Source of the DNA: Myotis daubentonii
Taxonomy: Eukaryota; Chordata; Mammalia; Chiroptera; Vespertilionidae
Direction: 5' to 3'
Assembly (NCBI RefSeq): GCF_963259705.1
Contig: NC_081861.1
Span: 108,592,102 to 108,656,101 of the forward strand
Length of the DNA stretch: 64,000 bases
Shown here: positions 45,078 to 58,150 of the stretch, piece by piece
How positions within the stretch are numbered: the stretch's first letter is position 1
Layout: each line of letters opens with the position of its first letter
Translations under genes and position numbers: made by a program
Notes under the pieces: model-generated
The model's input: only the letters and a program-made list of their open reading frames with translations
Databases searched by the model: none
What the model was told of the DNA's origin: nothing

Positions 45078-45360
45078 TTTTAATCAATTTATTAGTCATT
45101 GTTTTTATCAATGTTGTTTTTATATCATGTTTCTGTTGTTTTTATATCATGTTTCTGTTATTTTTATATCATGTGTTTGTTGTTAAATCATGTTATTTTT
45201 TATTTATTAATAAATGTATATATTATTTTCATATACATTTTACCAATTTTCTGTAATCTCTGACACTTCTGTTATAGAGAACGGGTGAATAGCGATATTA
45301 AAATATTTCTTCTAATTAATTTCCTTTCAATGTGTGCGAATCCATGCACCGGACCACTAG

Positions 45361-45984
45361 TATGACCATAATCAATTAGCTGAATAAGTCAACTGGTAGA
45401 GAGAAAGGAGAGTAGAGGAGACCTTTAGAGAGAAGTACAGATGTCATGAGAGCAGAAGCAAGTTCCTGCTTTATGAGAGAAGAGTGATCTTTATACAAAT
45501 AAGATTTACTGTGTTTTGCTTTTTATCCTCAACCTGGGAATTCCTGAATCCCTGTATCCTTACAATAATATGTCCTTTTTCTTCAGGTAGCCTGTGTGAG
45601 TACTGGGACCAAAAAGTTTTGATTAAAGAATTTAAAACATTCATGTAGCCAAGAATAAATTCCCAAACACATTCTACAAAATTAGAGACAATAACAGATG
45701 GGTCTCTGCAAACTATTTTTACACCTAAAAATTACAGCTGTGATTTTTATTATCCCTCTTCAAATACTAGAAATATTAATTCAAATCTAAGTAGTGATCA
45801 AGAAATCTTAGGATAAGAACAGATCTTAAGAGATGATCTTTCTATCCTTTGCCTGTAGCCCAGTTCATACCAAAATTATTCCAGGCAGCTGGAAAAGGCT
45901 ATTCTATTTTGAATACCTCTGCAGAAGTGTATTTTATTATTTTTTGCCCATTTCTTCACTGTTAGGAAATCCTACAATTGCAAT
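45361..45984. other. Intergenic DNA, nothing recognised
   Basis: AT-rich sequence between the Helitron and an L1, without a recognisable gene or repeat. Confidence 0.45.
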
Positions 45985-46665
45985 GCTGTTTTCTATTATT
46001 TATTGATTTTTAAATCTTTATTGTTGAAGGTATTACATATATCCCCCTTTTTCCTCAACCAACCTCCTCCAGCCCGCCCCCACGCCCCCAACCCAGGCCC
46101 GCACCACCCCACTGTCTATGTCCATGGGTTATGCATATATACATACAAGGTCTTTGTTGATTAACTCCCACCCACCCTCACTCCCCCACTTTCCCAGTCT
46201 GCATTCCCACCAGCAGTGTACTAGGGTTCCATTTTCTCCATATCCTCACCAACACTTGTCATTTGTTGATTTGCTGATGGTAGCCATTCTGACAGGTGTA
46301 AGGTGATATCTTGTTGTCATTTTAATTTGCACCTCTCTGATGTTCACTGACTTTGAGAATTTTTTTATATGTCTCTTGGCTATCTGTACATACACTTTAG
46401 AGAAGTGTTTATTTAGGTCCTTTGCCCATTTTCTAATTGGATAAGTTGTGCGAATTCCTTATATATTTTGGATATTAACCCTTTCTTTATTAGATATATC
46501 ATTACCAAATATGTTCTCCCATACAGTGGGCTCTTTTTTCATTTTGTTGATGGTTTTGTTTGCTGTGTAGAAACTTTTTAGTTTGATGTAGTCCCATTTC
46601 TTTATTTTCTCCTTAGTTTCCTTTGCCCTAGCAGATACATCCTTATTGCTACATGTAAGATGTAA
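45985..46665 (-). mobile_element. L1 fragment (ORF2 C-terminus and 3' end), reverse
   Basis: ATTTTTAAATCTTTATTGTTGAAGGTATTACATATATCCCCC at left is a reverse 3' end; CACCAGCAGTG, TGACAGGTGTAAGGTGATATCTTG, ACCCTTTCTTTATTAGA and TGTAGAAACTTTTTAGTTTGATGTAGTCCC follow the reversed L1 ORF2 C-terminal order. The 96-codon minus frame 46459-46749 is part of this. Confidence 0.85.
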
Positions 46666-47234
46666 ACATATTGCTAGGAGATGTCTGAGATTTTGCTGCT
46701 TATGGGGGGCTGTGGGGTGAGATGAAGACGAGGCTGATCCCATATCCACATGTGGCAGCCAAAATTACAGAGAAATTTCTCAGCTACGGAGATCTCTCTT
46801 GAGAAGCAAAGTCATCCCAACCCCATAACAGGTTCCTCAACCCAGGGTTTCAAAGCCAGGAAAAGAATTCCCCATGACTTCTGGCTTTAAAACCACTGGG
46901 ATTGTGGCTGAGTGAGATAGAGGGTTGCTGGACTAGAGGGTCCTCATGGACTTACTCAGATAGCAGCTCAACAGGCTCTGGGGACATATTGAGAGGAACG
47001 GAATTGTTTGGCATCAGGATTTAAGGTGGGGGCTACTTTGCTGGCAGAGACCACTGTTCCTTTATTGAGCCCTTCCCCCACAGAGCCAGCTGACTAGCTC
47101 CATCAACCTGGTTAAGGCTGTTAGCCCTGTCCTGGTGATTACCTGAGAGTCTGACCCACCCAACTTGCAGGCCCACTTGAACCTCTCCAGTGTCTTTTCC
47201 ATATAAATGGCCAGCCTGCCTTAACTCATGCTAC

Positions 47235-47863
47235 TGTGGACGAAAGGGGCCACATGCTAAACTAACAAGCTCAGGGAAGGTCTGCATGGCAGTCTTGCAA
47301 ACTCAGAGACCTAAAGTAACCACAAAGGATGGTCTGAAATTAAACTTTAACTAAAAGCAGTTATGGTGGGTAGTTACAGCCTAGGCTGGTATCGTCACTG
47401 ACATGGTCAACCTTTACCTTAACTGAGCCTATCTGTCTTTTTTGCATCTATAATAACATACCCTTGAAATGTCTGAGTAACTAGTAACTTCTACTTTTCT
47501 GGACCCCTTGGGGCACAACCAAATGTTCCTGGGTGCCAGGACAAATACCACAAATTCCTTCATTGTTATCATGTCAATTGTTCCTGCAACCACCTAAGTA
47601 TGTGTTTATCATTTTACTTTTTATCCAATCCCAGGGGTTTCCTTGCTTTGCTTTCTCCAGCCTCTCTAGTCTATCCCAATTGACTTCATGTAACCCACCT
47701 ATGTTCCTTCCTTTGATTGCAATGTATAAATATAGATGTAACCCACCATTCTCCAGAGCATTATTTCAATTGGTTGGGGTTCTGCTTCCCGGCATTTGTT
47801 GATAGTTTGACTCAAATAAACTCACAAAAATTCTTTACAGGTTTGAATGCTTGTCTGTTAACA
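47235..47863 (+). repeat. Probable solo LTR inside L1 5' UTR
   Basis: A TG...CA-bounded block (TGTGGACGAAAGGGG ... TCTGTTAACA) with a TATA-like GTATAAATATAG near 47724, AATAAA at 47816-47821 and a short U5, in the order of an LTR. L1 5'-UTR-like sequence lies on both sides. I cannot see a clean short target duplication, so boundaries are approximate and the ERV class is unknown. Confidence 0.5.
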
Positions 47864-49431
47864 CTGATGACTTTCTTAAATCTCTCAAGTAAGTAGCATC
47901 TGGCCTCTGAGTACCCAGTAACCCTTACTGAGTAGCCCCATGCCTGACACTAGCAGCAACTGAGCTTGGTTCACAAGTTAGCCACTCCCAGTCACTTCCA
48001 AGCCCAGCAAAAGTAGCACCCTTCTGCATATCAATTTATAGGGTATTCCAGGTGGCCCCAGCAGGCCACAGGTGATGGCTGACCTTGACCTGCACCTCCC
48101 AGAAGGCCACAGAGCCAGCAAACCTAGTGGACAGCTTCAGACCATGTTGAAGCACCACCCAAACACCTCCATAAGAAACATATTCAAGGGGTGGACTTGA
48201 TGGGTACCTGAGCCCCTCTGAAGTGAGTTCTGCTCCATAGAGTCGATCCCTGAACAGCATATCCTCCAAGGTGGTCATGACCAGTCCTCCCAATTGATTG
48301 GCCTGGGCATAAATCCCTCCCATTGATATGCCAATATCAACCAAGGCTCAACTACAACAGGAGGTATACACAGTTTAATAGGGGGCCCACCAGGAATGTC
48401 CAGCACAGGTGACTGGGGAGGCAGTGACACTGGGCCCTATAGGATACCTACTACATACAGCCACTCTACCAAGATTGAGAGACAAAGAAGCTCTACCTAA
48501 TACATAGAAATAAACACAGGGAAGCAGCCAAAATGAGGAGACAAAGAAGCATGTCCCAAATGAAAGAATAGAACAAAACTCCAGAAACAGAACAAAATAA
48601 ATTGAAGACAAGAATTCTACTATATGCAGAGTTCAAAAGAATGGTTATAAAGATGATCAACGAATTTAAAGGAAGAGTACATAAACTTAGTGACAACTTC
48701 AACAAAGATATAGGAAATGTAAAAATGTAGATAGATAACAACAACAGCAAGAAGCAACCCAGAAATAAATGAAGAATACACTACAGCAAAGCAACAGTAG
48801 AGTCCATAAAGCAGAGAATGAAGTCAGTGATTAGGAAGATACACAAGCAGAAAACAATCAGAACAGCAAAAGAAAAACGAATTTAGAAAATTAAGATAGC
48901 ATAAGGATCATCTGGAACACCTTCAAGGAATGCCAGAAGGAGAAGACAGAGAGTAAGGAATTGAAATCCTATTTTTAAAAATAATGATAGAAAACTTCCC
49001 TAACGTGGTGATAGAAATAGCCACACATGTTTAAGAAGCACAGAGTCACAAAGAAAACGAACCAAAAGAGGTCCACACAACAATACATCATAATTAAAAT
49101 GGCAATAGTTGAAGATAAAGAATGACAGTTAAAGGGAGCTCCCACAAGGCTATCAGTTGATTTCTCAACAGAAACACTTCTGGCCAGAAGGTACTGGCAT
49201 AAAATATTCAAAGTGATGAAAAGCAAGGATCTATAACCAAGAGTCCTCTACCCAGAAAGACTCTCCTCTAAAATTGAAGGCAAAATAAGAGCTTGACCAA
49301 CAAAAATAACAACAGCAACAACTAATGGGGCTAATTACCACCAAACCATTATTACAAGAATAGTTAAAGGGCCTTCTTTAAGAAAAATAAAGAAAAAAGA
49401 GAGAGAAATACATAGGTATAAAGAATAAATG

Positions 49432-49649
49432 GCCAAAGCCAGTTTGGCTCAGTGGATAGAGCATCGGCCTGCGGACTGAAGGGTCCCGGGTTCGATTCCA
49501 GTCAGGGGCATGTACCTTGGTTGTGGGCACATCCCCAGTGGGAGGTGTGCAGGAGGCAGCTGGTCAATGTTTCTCTCTCATCGATGTTTCTAACTCTCTA
49601 TCCCTCTCCCTTCCTCTCTGTAAAAAATCAATAAAAAAAAATATATATA
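49432..49649 (+). mobile_element. Ves SINE
   Basis: Full copy; duplication TATAAAGAATAAATG at 49417-49431 and 49650-49664. It inserted between the ORF1 and ORF2 remnants of the old L1. Confidence 0.96.
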
Positions 49650-49763
49650 TATAAAGAATAAATGATAAAATGGCAATGAATAAGTAACTATCAATAATTT
49701 AATGTAAATGGATTAAATGCTCCAATTAAGACATAAGGTAGCTTGAGTGGATAAGAAAATAAG

Positions 49764-49767
<4 letters not shown>

Positions 49768-49795
<28 letters not shown>

Positions 49796-49796
49796 C
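49768..49796. repeat. (TA)n microsatellite
   Basis: About 14 TA units inside the L1 ORF2 remnant. Confidence 0.9.
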
Positions 49797-51003
49797 TGTC
49801 TACAAGTTATACATCTCAGAACAAAAGGCACACGTAACTGAAAGTAAAGGGATAAAAAATGATATTCCAACAAACGAAATTTAATAAAAACAAATGCTGG
49901 GCTATACAGACACAATAGACTTAAAAATAAAGGCCACAATAAGAGGGAAAAAAAAGGACATTACACAATGTTAAATAGATCAATCCAACAAGAGGATATA
50001 AGCCTTGTAAACATATATGCATCCAACATTTGAACACGCAAATTTATTTTTAAAATCTTGATCATTACAAAGAGAGAGATCGAGAGTAATACAGTGGTAG
50101 TAGGGTTTTTTTTACTCCCCATTGATATCAATGAATAGACCTTCCATAGAGAAAATAAACAAGGAAACAGCAGTCTTAAAGTCCACACTAGATCAGATGG
50201 ATTTAATTGTTATTTTCAAAGCATTTCATCCCAAAGCAGCAGAATATACATTCTTTGCAAGTGCACATGAAACATTCTCTAGGATGGAGCCATATGTTAA
50301 GACACATCTTGAAAACAAGTCTTAATCAATTCAAAAAGTTGGAAATCATATCAAGCATCTTCTCTGACCACAGTGGTTTGAAACTAGAAATCAATTACAA
50401 GAAAAGAACTGAAAAACACACAAACACATGGTGGCTAAATGACATGTCATTAAATAATAAAGGAGTCAACAATGAGATCAAGAAAGAAATCAAAAGTTAA
50501 CTTGAGACAAATGAAAATGAACACACAACAACCCAAAATATATGTGACACAGTGAAAGAAGTCTCAAGAGGGATATTCATATCAATATTGCCCTACCTCA
50601 AGAGGCAAGAATAATATCAAATAAACAATCTAACTTCACAACTAAAGGAACTAGAAAAAGAACATCAAACAAAATGCAAAGTAGAAAGAAGTAAATAATA
50701 AATATTAGAGTAGAAATATAAATGATAGTGAGACTAGAAAAAACAATACAATAAGTCAATGAAACCAAAATCTGTAAGATAAACAAGACTGACAAGGCTC
50801 TAACCAGACTCATAAAGAAAAAAAGGGAGAGTATCCAAAGAAATAAAATTAGAAATAAAGACAAGAAGTAACAATTGACACCACAAAAATACAAATGATT
50901 GTAAGAAAATGCTACAAACATGTGCTAACAGACTAGACAAACTAGGCAAAATGGATAAATTCCTGGATCATAGAATCTCCCAAAACTAAATCAGGAAGAA
51001 TAA

Positions 51004-51075
51004 AAAATCTGAATAAACTCTTTACAACTAATAAAATTAAAAACTCCCAGCTAACAAAAGTTCTGGACTGGATGG
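51004..51075 (+). repeat. 72-bp sequence duplicated 1.08 kb downstream (source copy)
   Basis: AAAATCTGAATAAACTC ... TCTGGACTGGATGG is identical over 72 bases to 52087-52158. Here it lies in its natural L1 ORF2 context. Confidence 0.88.
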
Positions 51076-51397
51076 CTTCACAGGTGAATTTTATGAAACA
51101 TTTAAAGACCACCTTTCCTTCTCAAACTATTCAAAAAAATTCAGTAGGAGGGAAGACTCCTAAGATCATTTTATGAGGCCAGCATTATTCTAATTATAGA
51201 GTTGTCTCAAAAAATTAAAAATGGTACTGTCTTATGACAGCGATTCCACTTCTGGGAATTTATCCCAAGAAATCCAAAATGATAATTCAAAATATATATG
51301 CAGCCCTATGTTCATTGCAACATTATTTACAATAGCCAAGATCTAGAAACAGCCCAAATGCCCATCAGTAGTTGAATGGATAAAAAAGCTGTAGTGG

Positions 51398-51712
<315 letters not shown>

Positions 51713-52086
51713 AAACAGCTGTGATACATTTACACAATGGAATACTACACGGCCATAAAAAGAACGAAATCTTACTTTTTGCAACAGCATGGATGGACCT
51801 AGAGCGTATTATACTAAACAGAATAAGTCTGTCAGAGAAAAACAAATAGTAAATGATTTCACTTATATGTGGAATCTAATGAACAAAACAAAAGAACAAA
51901 ATAGAAACAGACTTATAGATACAAAGAAATACTGACAAGTATTGTGGGGGTTAGTGGCTGGGTGAAATAGGTGAAGGAATTAAGTAAAAAACAAAAACAA
52001 AAACAACCCCCATAGACAGACATCATTACAGTGATTACCAGAAGGAAAGCGGTATGGCGGAAAGTAAAAAAAGGTAAAAGGGTGAT

Positions 52087-52158
52087 AAAATCTGAATAAA
52101 CTCTTTACAACTAATAAAATTAAAAACTCCCAGCTAACAAAAGTTCTGGACTGGATGG
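52087..52158 (+). repeat. 72-bp patch of ORF2 sequence misplaced in the L1 3' UTR
   Basis: Identical to 51004-51075 but set inside the L1 3' UTR, between GGGTGAT and GACAAGAGGAGACAAG, where ORF2 sequence does not belong. Confidence 0.88.
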
Positions 52159-52299
52159 TGACAAGAGGAGACAAGACTTTGAGCAGCGAACACACAAAAA
52201 AATATACAGATGATGTATTATAGAATCGTACACCTGAAACTTATATAATTTTATTAACCAATATAACCCCAGTACATTTAATAGAAGTATTTTAAAAAA

Positions 52300-52796
52300 G
52301 AAATGTTCCATGTATCAGTGTTATTTCTACTGATAGAACTCTGAAATGTTTACGTTACAGACACTTGTGTACAAAAAAAGTATTTATTAGTCAACTAGAA
52401 TAATAACTAATTGTGTTAATTATCCTGGAGGCACACTTTCATTTTAATAAAATATTGATTTGTACAAATTTCATAGAAGTATCATTGTTTGACTTTCCAA
52501 AATGTAACATTGGAAGAATTTTGCATATAACCTAACAAACATTAGTTTAAAATAACCAAAAGAGGACCTCAATCTTTGTAATTAAAATGATTTTTGTCTT
52601 TGCTTTGCTTTTGTAAACCGCATGCTCCATTAGACCTATTCTTAGTAAAAGAAATAGTGTCATGGCAGTTGAGGTATGAATAATGTGGGAAATGTTTGTG
52701 ATCACAATCACATGAATTACAATTGTGAGAAGATGTACAAACACAGATATTAAATGATCCTAACTTTGAATTTGATACTCTTAAAAGAAAAAAAAA
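52300..52796. other. Intergenic DNA, nothing recognised
   Basis: AT-rich sequence between the old L1 and the third HAL1; no gene or repeat identified. Confidence 0.45.
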
Positions 52797-55170
52797 AGGA
52801 GGAACCAAGATGGTGGCATAGGTACACACTTGTACTTGCTGCCTAGCAAAACAACATCAAAATCAGAACTAAAAGACAAAACGGATATCATCCAGAACCA
52901 CAGGAAGGCTGGCTGAGTGGAAATTCTACAACTAGAAGGAAAGAGAAAAGCACATTGAATCTGGTAGGAGGTGCAGAGGTGCGGAAGTGTGGAGGTACAG
53001 AGGCGTGTGCGGAAACGGGCTGGCAACTGGGTACGCTGTTGTCTTTTTCAATGGGGAGGGAGATACAAGCTCCCAATTGCTCTGAACTCCAGTTCCAGGC
53101 AAGACTCTGGGGAGACAGACTCATATGGGGAGAAACTGGATTGTCTGGCATCGGGCCAGAACTTGAGGGCAGCTTTCTCACAGAGGTGCTTGCAGCGATC
53201 ATTGTTCCTGCATGGGGCCGTGGGACACAGAGACCCTGGAACCTCTCCCAGGCAGAGCAGACTGGCAGCCATTGCAGTTTGCTTCACCCTGATAATTCCC
53301 TGAGACCCCGCCCCAATTTACAACCCCACCCAAGCTGTGAGCAGAGGCTTTTGCATATGAATGGCCTGTTCTTTTGCAATCTAAAACCTAACAAACTATA
53401 GCTGAGTCGAAGAGTTCCAAAGCTCCCAAAAGGAGGCCTAGATAGCAGCCTGCATTGCTTCACAGCTGGGCCTCATCTGGGCACTTCCAAACCCCAAACA
53501 AAGAGGAGGAATCTGCAGATCTCTCTGTAGCTCCTGCTGGGTGGCCTCAGGTAGTGGCTGACTTTGTACCTCCTTTGAGATCCAAGAGCCAGTGTACCCA
53601 GTGATCAGACTGACACCATACCAGAGTACAACTCTTCACATCCATAAGCGACACACTCAAGGGACAGACTCAGTGAGCACCAAGGCCCCAGTGAAGCAAG
53701 TCCTGCTCCATAAGGGTGTCTCCAGCACAGCAATTTTCCCATTGTAGACATAGCTGGTCCTCACAGCCAATTGGCTTGGAGGTCAATTCCTCCCAGTGAT
53801 AAAAACAGCAATCAAGACTTAACTACAACAAAACTGTACACAAAGTCCACAAAGGGGTGCACCAAGAGTGTCCACCTCAGGTAATTAGGCAGGCTGAGCC
53901 ACTGGGCCCTATAGCACACCTAACACACAAAGCCACTCTATCAACACAGGGAAACAGCCAAAATGTGGAGACAAAGAAATGGGTCACAAATGACAGAAAT
54001 GGAGGAAAGCAAACTACTGGATATAGAGTTCAAAACCACGGTCATAACGTTACTCAAGAATCTTCTAGAAACCTCAGAGAAATATAGTGAGACCCTCAAG
54101 GATATGAAAAAGGACCAATTAGAAATTAAGCATACACTTACTGAAATAAAGAATAATATACAGAGATCTAACAGCAGACTAGAGGAACCCAAGAATCAAG
54201 TCAAATATTTGAAATATGAAGAAACAAAAGACACCCAAATGGAAAAGCAAAAAGAAAAAAAAATCCAAAAATATGAAGATAGTGTAAGGAGCCTCTGGGA
54301 CAACTTCAAGCGTACCAACATCCGAATTATGGGGGTGCCAGAAGAAGAGAGAGAGCAAGAAGTTGAAAACCTATTTGAAGAAATAATGACAGAAAACTTC
54401 CCCTACCTGCTGAAAGAAATAGACTTATAAGTCCAGGAAGTGCAGAGAACCCCCCCCCCCAAAAAAAAAGGAATCCAAAGAGGACCACACCAAGACACAT
54501 CATAATTAAAATGCCAAGGGTAAAAGACAAAGAGAGAATCTTAAAAGCAGCAAGAGAAAAACAGTTAGTTACCTACAAGGGAGTACCCATACGACTGTCA
54601 GCTGATTTCTCAACAGAAACCATGCAGGCCAAAAGAGAGTGGCAAGAAATATTCAAAGTGATGAATAGCAAGAACCTACACCCAAGATTACCCACTAAAA
54701 CTATCATTTAGAATTGAAGGTCAGATAAAGAGCTTCAAAGATAAGAAAAAGCTAAAGGAGTTCATCACCACCAAACAAGTATTATATGAAATACTGAAGG
54801 GTATTCTTTAAGAATAGGAAGAAGAAGAAAAAAGGTAAAGATAAAAATTATGAACAACAAAGTGACAACAAATACATATCTATCAACAAGTGAATCTAAA
54901 AATCAAGTGAATAAAAAATCTGATTAACAGAATAAACTGGTGAATAGAATAGAATCAGGGGCATAGAAAGGGAATGGACTGACAATTCTCAGGGGGAAAG
55001 TGGGTGTGGGAGTGAGGGAAAGGACTGGACAACAATTGTACACCTATGGATGAGGACAGTGGGGGATTAAGGGCATGGGGTGGGGTGTGAAAAGGGTGGA
55101 AGGGAGCTATGGGGGGAAAAAGAGAAACAACTGTAATAATCTGAGCAATAAAGATTTATTAATAAAAAAT
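52797..55170 (+). mobile_element. HAL1-type half-LINE
   Basis: Same family and arrangement as 40428-42766: begins GGAGGAACCAAGATGGTGGCATAGG, 5' UTR to about 53960, ORF1 to about 54811, then the G-rich 3' UTR ending AGCAATAAAGATTTATTAATAAAAAAT. The two plus-strand copies align over their whole lengths by eye. The flanking duplication is obscured by A-rich sequence. Confidence 0.87.
53963..54811 (+). pseudogene. HAL1/L1 ORF1 protein, frameshifted
   Basis: First frame (53963-54430, 155 codons): coiled-coil region and the IMGVPEEERE start of the RRM-like domain. It stops at 54430. Just beyond is a run CCCCCCCCCC followed by AAAAAAAAA (about 54451-54470), a likely slippage site. The C-terminal domain continues in another frame (54511-54711), then a further small deletion near 54690 removes part of the PARLSF-like segment before EFITTK. 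Closely related to the copy at 41573-42412 but more damaged. Confidence 0.8.
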
Positions 55171-55559
55171 AAAAAAGAAATGCCTTAATTTAGAAATGCT
55201 ATCAAAGTTATTTTTTCTTATTTATCCTCAATTTCAGATATTCATGTACTCCTCTGTTACATTTTCTGATGTAAGCTTTTTATTTTATTTTAAGAAACTG
55301 TCAAATAATTTCTACAAAGAATATTTTACTATGAATCATCAGTCATCAATTGTATATATCCTATGATATGAGCTCATAGATTTCTTGAGTTCTCATTTAA
55401 AGGTTCTCACCTATATTAGGCCTTCAGTTTCTTCTTCCATATCATTTTACTTTATAGTGTTTCTATATAATTCTTTCTTTTCATCTGCCTCTCATTTTGT
55501 CTTTCCCAAATCCTATATGGTGCATTTCTTTTTTCTTCTATTTGCTGAAGATTTTTTAT

Positions 55560-55746
55560 TGACTTTTTAGAGAGAAAGGGGAGAGAGAAACATTGATGTG
55601 AGAGGGAAACATTGATTAACTGCCTCCTTCATGCCCCACACCAGGGACTGAGCCTGAAACACAGGCATATGCCCTGACCAGGAATCAACCAGCAACCTAT
55701 TGATGCACAGGACCACACCCAGCCAACTGAGCCACACCGGCCAGGG
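55560..55746 (-). mobile_element. Older Ves-like SINE
   Basis: Reverse orientation: TTTATTGACTTTTTAGAGAGAAAGG at left, head CCAACTGAGCCACACCGGCCAGGGC at right. Flanks CTGAAGATTTTTTA and CTGAAGGTTTTTTAA are a near-perfect duplication. Confidence 0.88.
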
Positions 55747-55793
55747 CCTGAAGGTTTTTTAAGTACCTATTATATTCAAAGATGAATAAGAGA

Positions 55794-56025
55794 ACCCTGG
55801 CTGGATGGCTCAGATGGTTGGAGTATAATTCCATACACCAATAAGTTTCAGTTTTGATTCCCAGTCAGGGCACATACCTAGGTTGCGGGTTTGATCCCTG
55901 GTTGTGGCTTGTGCAGGAGGCAACTGATTGACATTTCTCTTCTCTCTTTCTCTTGCTCTCTCTCTCTTCCTTTCTCTCTAAAAATCAATAAACATATCCT
56001 GAGGTGAGGATTTTAAAAAAATGAT
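55794..56025 (+). mobile_element. Older Ves-like SINE
   Basis: ACCCTGGCTGGATGGCTCAGATGG head, TTTTGATTCCCAGTCAGGGC, GTTGCGGGTTTGATCCCTGG, tail ATATCCTGAGGTGAGGATTTTAAAAAAATG. Flanks GATGAATAAGAGA at 55781-55793 and 56026-56038. Confidence 0.92.
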
Positions 56026-56139
56026 GATGAATAAGAGAGATGAAGGATCATGATGGATAGGATGGAGATGCACATGGATATTTTATAATACCAGCAATAA
56101 GTATAAATAAAATAGTATGAACCTTAAGAATAAAGATCC

Positions 56140-56730
56140 ATTCATTCTGATAAGAAGAATGGGTGAAGGCAACCTGAAGATGGTAGCACTTCAGCAAGTC
56201 CTTAAGGAAAAGTGTAGAATTTAAGCAGCTGGAAATGAATAAAAGGACATTGTAAACAAGAGACACAACATGATCTGAAGTTTGGAGGCAGCAAAGTGCA
56301 TTATGGGTTTAAGAAATAGAGAATAGGCCTATGTGGATATAGTATAGAACACTGGTTAAAAATGAGATTTGTACAGTAGGTTGCAGTGATATTGTGAAGG
56401 ACTTTGAATGGCATCCTAAAATTATGGGTGTTATAGTTAACTAGAAGCACTGAGATCTTTTGAACAGGGAACAGTATAATTATATCTTTAGAAGAAAATT
56501 CTGCTTGTGGTATGAAAGATATAGTAGAAAGAAAATGGGATGTAGAAAGATAAGTTAGGAGGCTATTACAATAGGAAAATGAGTGGTGAAACTAGAAAAT
56601 TGGCAGCAAGAATGGAATAAGACTGAATTTAGGAGACTTAACAGTAGAAATGACAGATCAGTCAACATATTTTGGAGTGGGTATGAGAAGTGAGAAGTCA
56701 TAGTTGACCCTAGGTAATTACAGAATGATA
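56140..56730 (+). repeat. Ancient mammalian interspersed repeat, family uncertain
   Basis: AGATGGTAGCACTTCAGCAAGTCCTTAAGG, AGGACTTTGAATGGCATCC, GCACTGAGATCTTTTGAACAGGG, AGTTAGGAGGCTATTACAATAGG and CAACATATTTTGGAG follow a known ancient repeat order, but I cannot name the family. Confidence 0.55.
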
Positions 56731-57149
56731 ATGAAACAAAAGAGGACTTTGTCAAGGCTACACGTTGTCCAGTTCTAGGAGGCACTATTTACATTGTGTT
56801 CTATGTACATAGCATCCTCTGGAGGGGTATATGCAGAGCTTGGACAGCCTGCACAGCTATAAGCAAGAATCCTGGCTTGTTTTCTTCATGTATTAAGAAA
56901 GTGCCATTTCCTATTATTGACCAATAGAAATTTTAATGACAATGATTTAGAAGATGATAGGTAGCCTATATAATAGAAAAAAGCAAAAGCATAAAATGTA
57001 GGGACTGGCAAGGAAACAAGTAAAGTTGAATAATAAATCCTGCAAAGTGACTTAGGGTTGTGTGTTTAAAGGTTATGCATGTATTAGATTACTATGCTGT
57101 TTTATTTGCCTTGGTACAAGAGGCAATTGTTTGGGACTAGTGTTCTTAG
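56731..57149. other. Intergenic DNA, nothing recognised
   Basis: No gene or repeat family identified. Confidence 0.4.
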
Positions 57150-58150
57150 GGTTTGTTTTAACAACTTTATTGATAGATATTTCTTATACTAGAGGCTCGG
57201 TGCATGAAATTCATGCATGGGTAGGGTTCCTAGGCCTGGCTGGTGATCAGGGTCAATAGGGGTCTTCTGGCTGCTGGCTGGGGCCTTCCTTTGTTCCGTG
57301 CTGCACCCTGGTGGTCAGCACACATCATAGCGAGCAATCAAACCCCAGTCTCCTAGTCGAACTCCTGAGGGGACACTTTGCATATTAGCCTCATATATAT
57401 ATAGATCATATAATTCCACCATTTTAAAGTGTACAATTCAATGGGTTTTTAGTTTATTCACAGAGCTGTACAAAAATCAACACAGTCAATTTTAGAACAT
57501 TTTCATCACCCCAAAAAGAAATACCATATCTTTTAGCTATCATTCCCTTTATCCTTTTGGTGTCACACCCCATCCCACTCCCCAGCCCCTGGCTTCCACT
57601 AATCCGCTTTCGATCTCTATAGATTTTCCTGTTCTGGACAATTCATATGAATGGTATCATATAATATGTGGTCTTTTGTGACTGGCTTCTTCCACTTAGT
57701 AATATGTTTTTGAAGTTCATCCATGTCATAGCATGTATCAGTATGTCATTCCATTTTATATCTGAATAATATTCCATTTTGAATATATATGATAGTTTGT
57801 TTATCCACACATCAGTTGATGGACATTTGGATTGTTTCCACCTTTTGGCAATTATAAATAATGCTGCCATAAATACTCATGTATAAGTTATTGAATAGAT
57901 ATATGTTTTCTTTTCTCTTGGGTATATACCTAAGAATGGAATTAATGGTTTGAGTAACTGTCATACTTTTTTCCAAAGTGCCTCCACCATTCAATATTCC
58001 TACTAGCATTGTATCAGGGTTCTGATTTCTTCACATCTTCACCAGTACTTATTATATGACTTTTTATGCTAGCCATCCTAGTGGATGTGAAATAGCATCT
58101 CATTATAGTTTGTATTTAGATTTCCCTAATTGTTCAGGGCTAATAGCAGT
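57150..58150 (-). mobile_element. Old L1 3' half, reverse, interrupted by Helitron
   Basis: AACAACTTTATTGATAGATAT (left of the Helitron) joins to CATATAATTCCACCATTTTAAAGTGTACAATTCAATGG (right), the reversed 3' end of an ancient L1. It continues through ATTCATATGAATGGTATCATATAATATGTGG, CATCCATGTCATAGCATGTATCAG and CCAAAGTGCCTCCACCATTC to about 58150. Confidence 0.87.
57189..57405 (-). mobile_element. Short non-autonomous Helitron inserted in L1
   Basis: Minus-strand copy: CTAG at 57192-57189, 5' end TCTATATATATATGAGGCTAATATGCAAAG at 57405, between host A and T. Similar to 22781-23028 throughout. The hairpin region reads GCATGAAATTCATGCATGGG. Confidence 0.9.

Larger units (their letters stand above)
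42928..45360 (+). mobile_element. HeliBat-type Helitron with helicase remnant (2.4 kb)
   Basis: Starts TCTATATATAAAAGGCTAAG at 42928 after host A and ends CACTAG at 45360 before host T. The 3' end AATTAATTTCCTTTCAATGTG then GAATCCATGCACCGGACCACTAG is a form of the copy at 11602-12138. Between them lies the helicase part of the Helitron transposase. The rolling-circle replication initiator (HUH) half is missing, so this is an internally deleted derivative of an autonomous element. Confidence 0.92.

Noticed and set aside
46750..47863. A single 1.1-kb LTR starting at TGTGGCAGCC
   Set aside because: 46670-47234 reads as L1 5' UTR (TTCTGGCTTTAAAACCAC, GGCAGAGACCACTGTTCC), so the LTR is more likely confined to 47235-47863.
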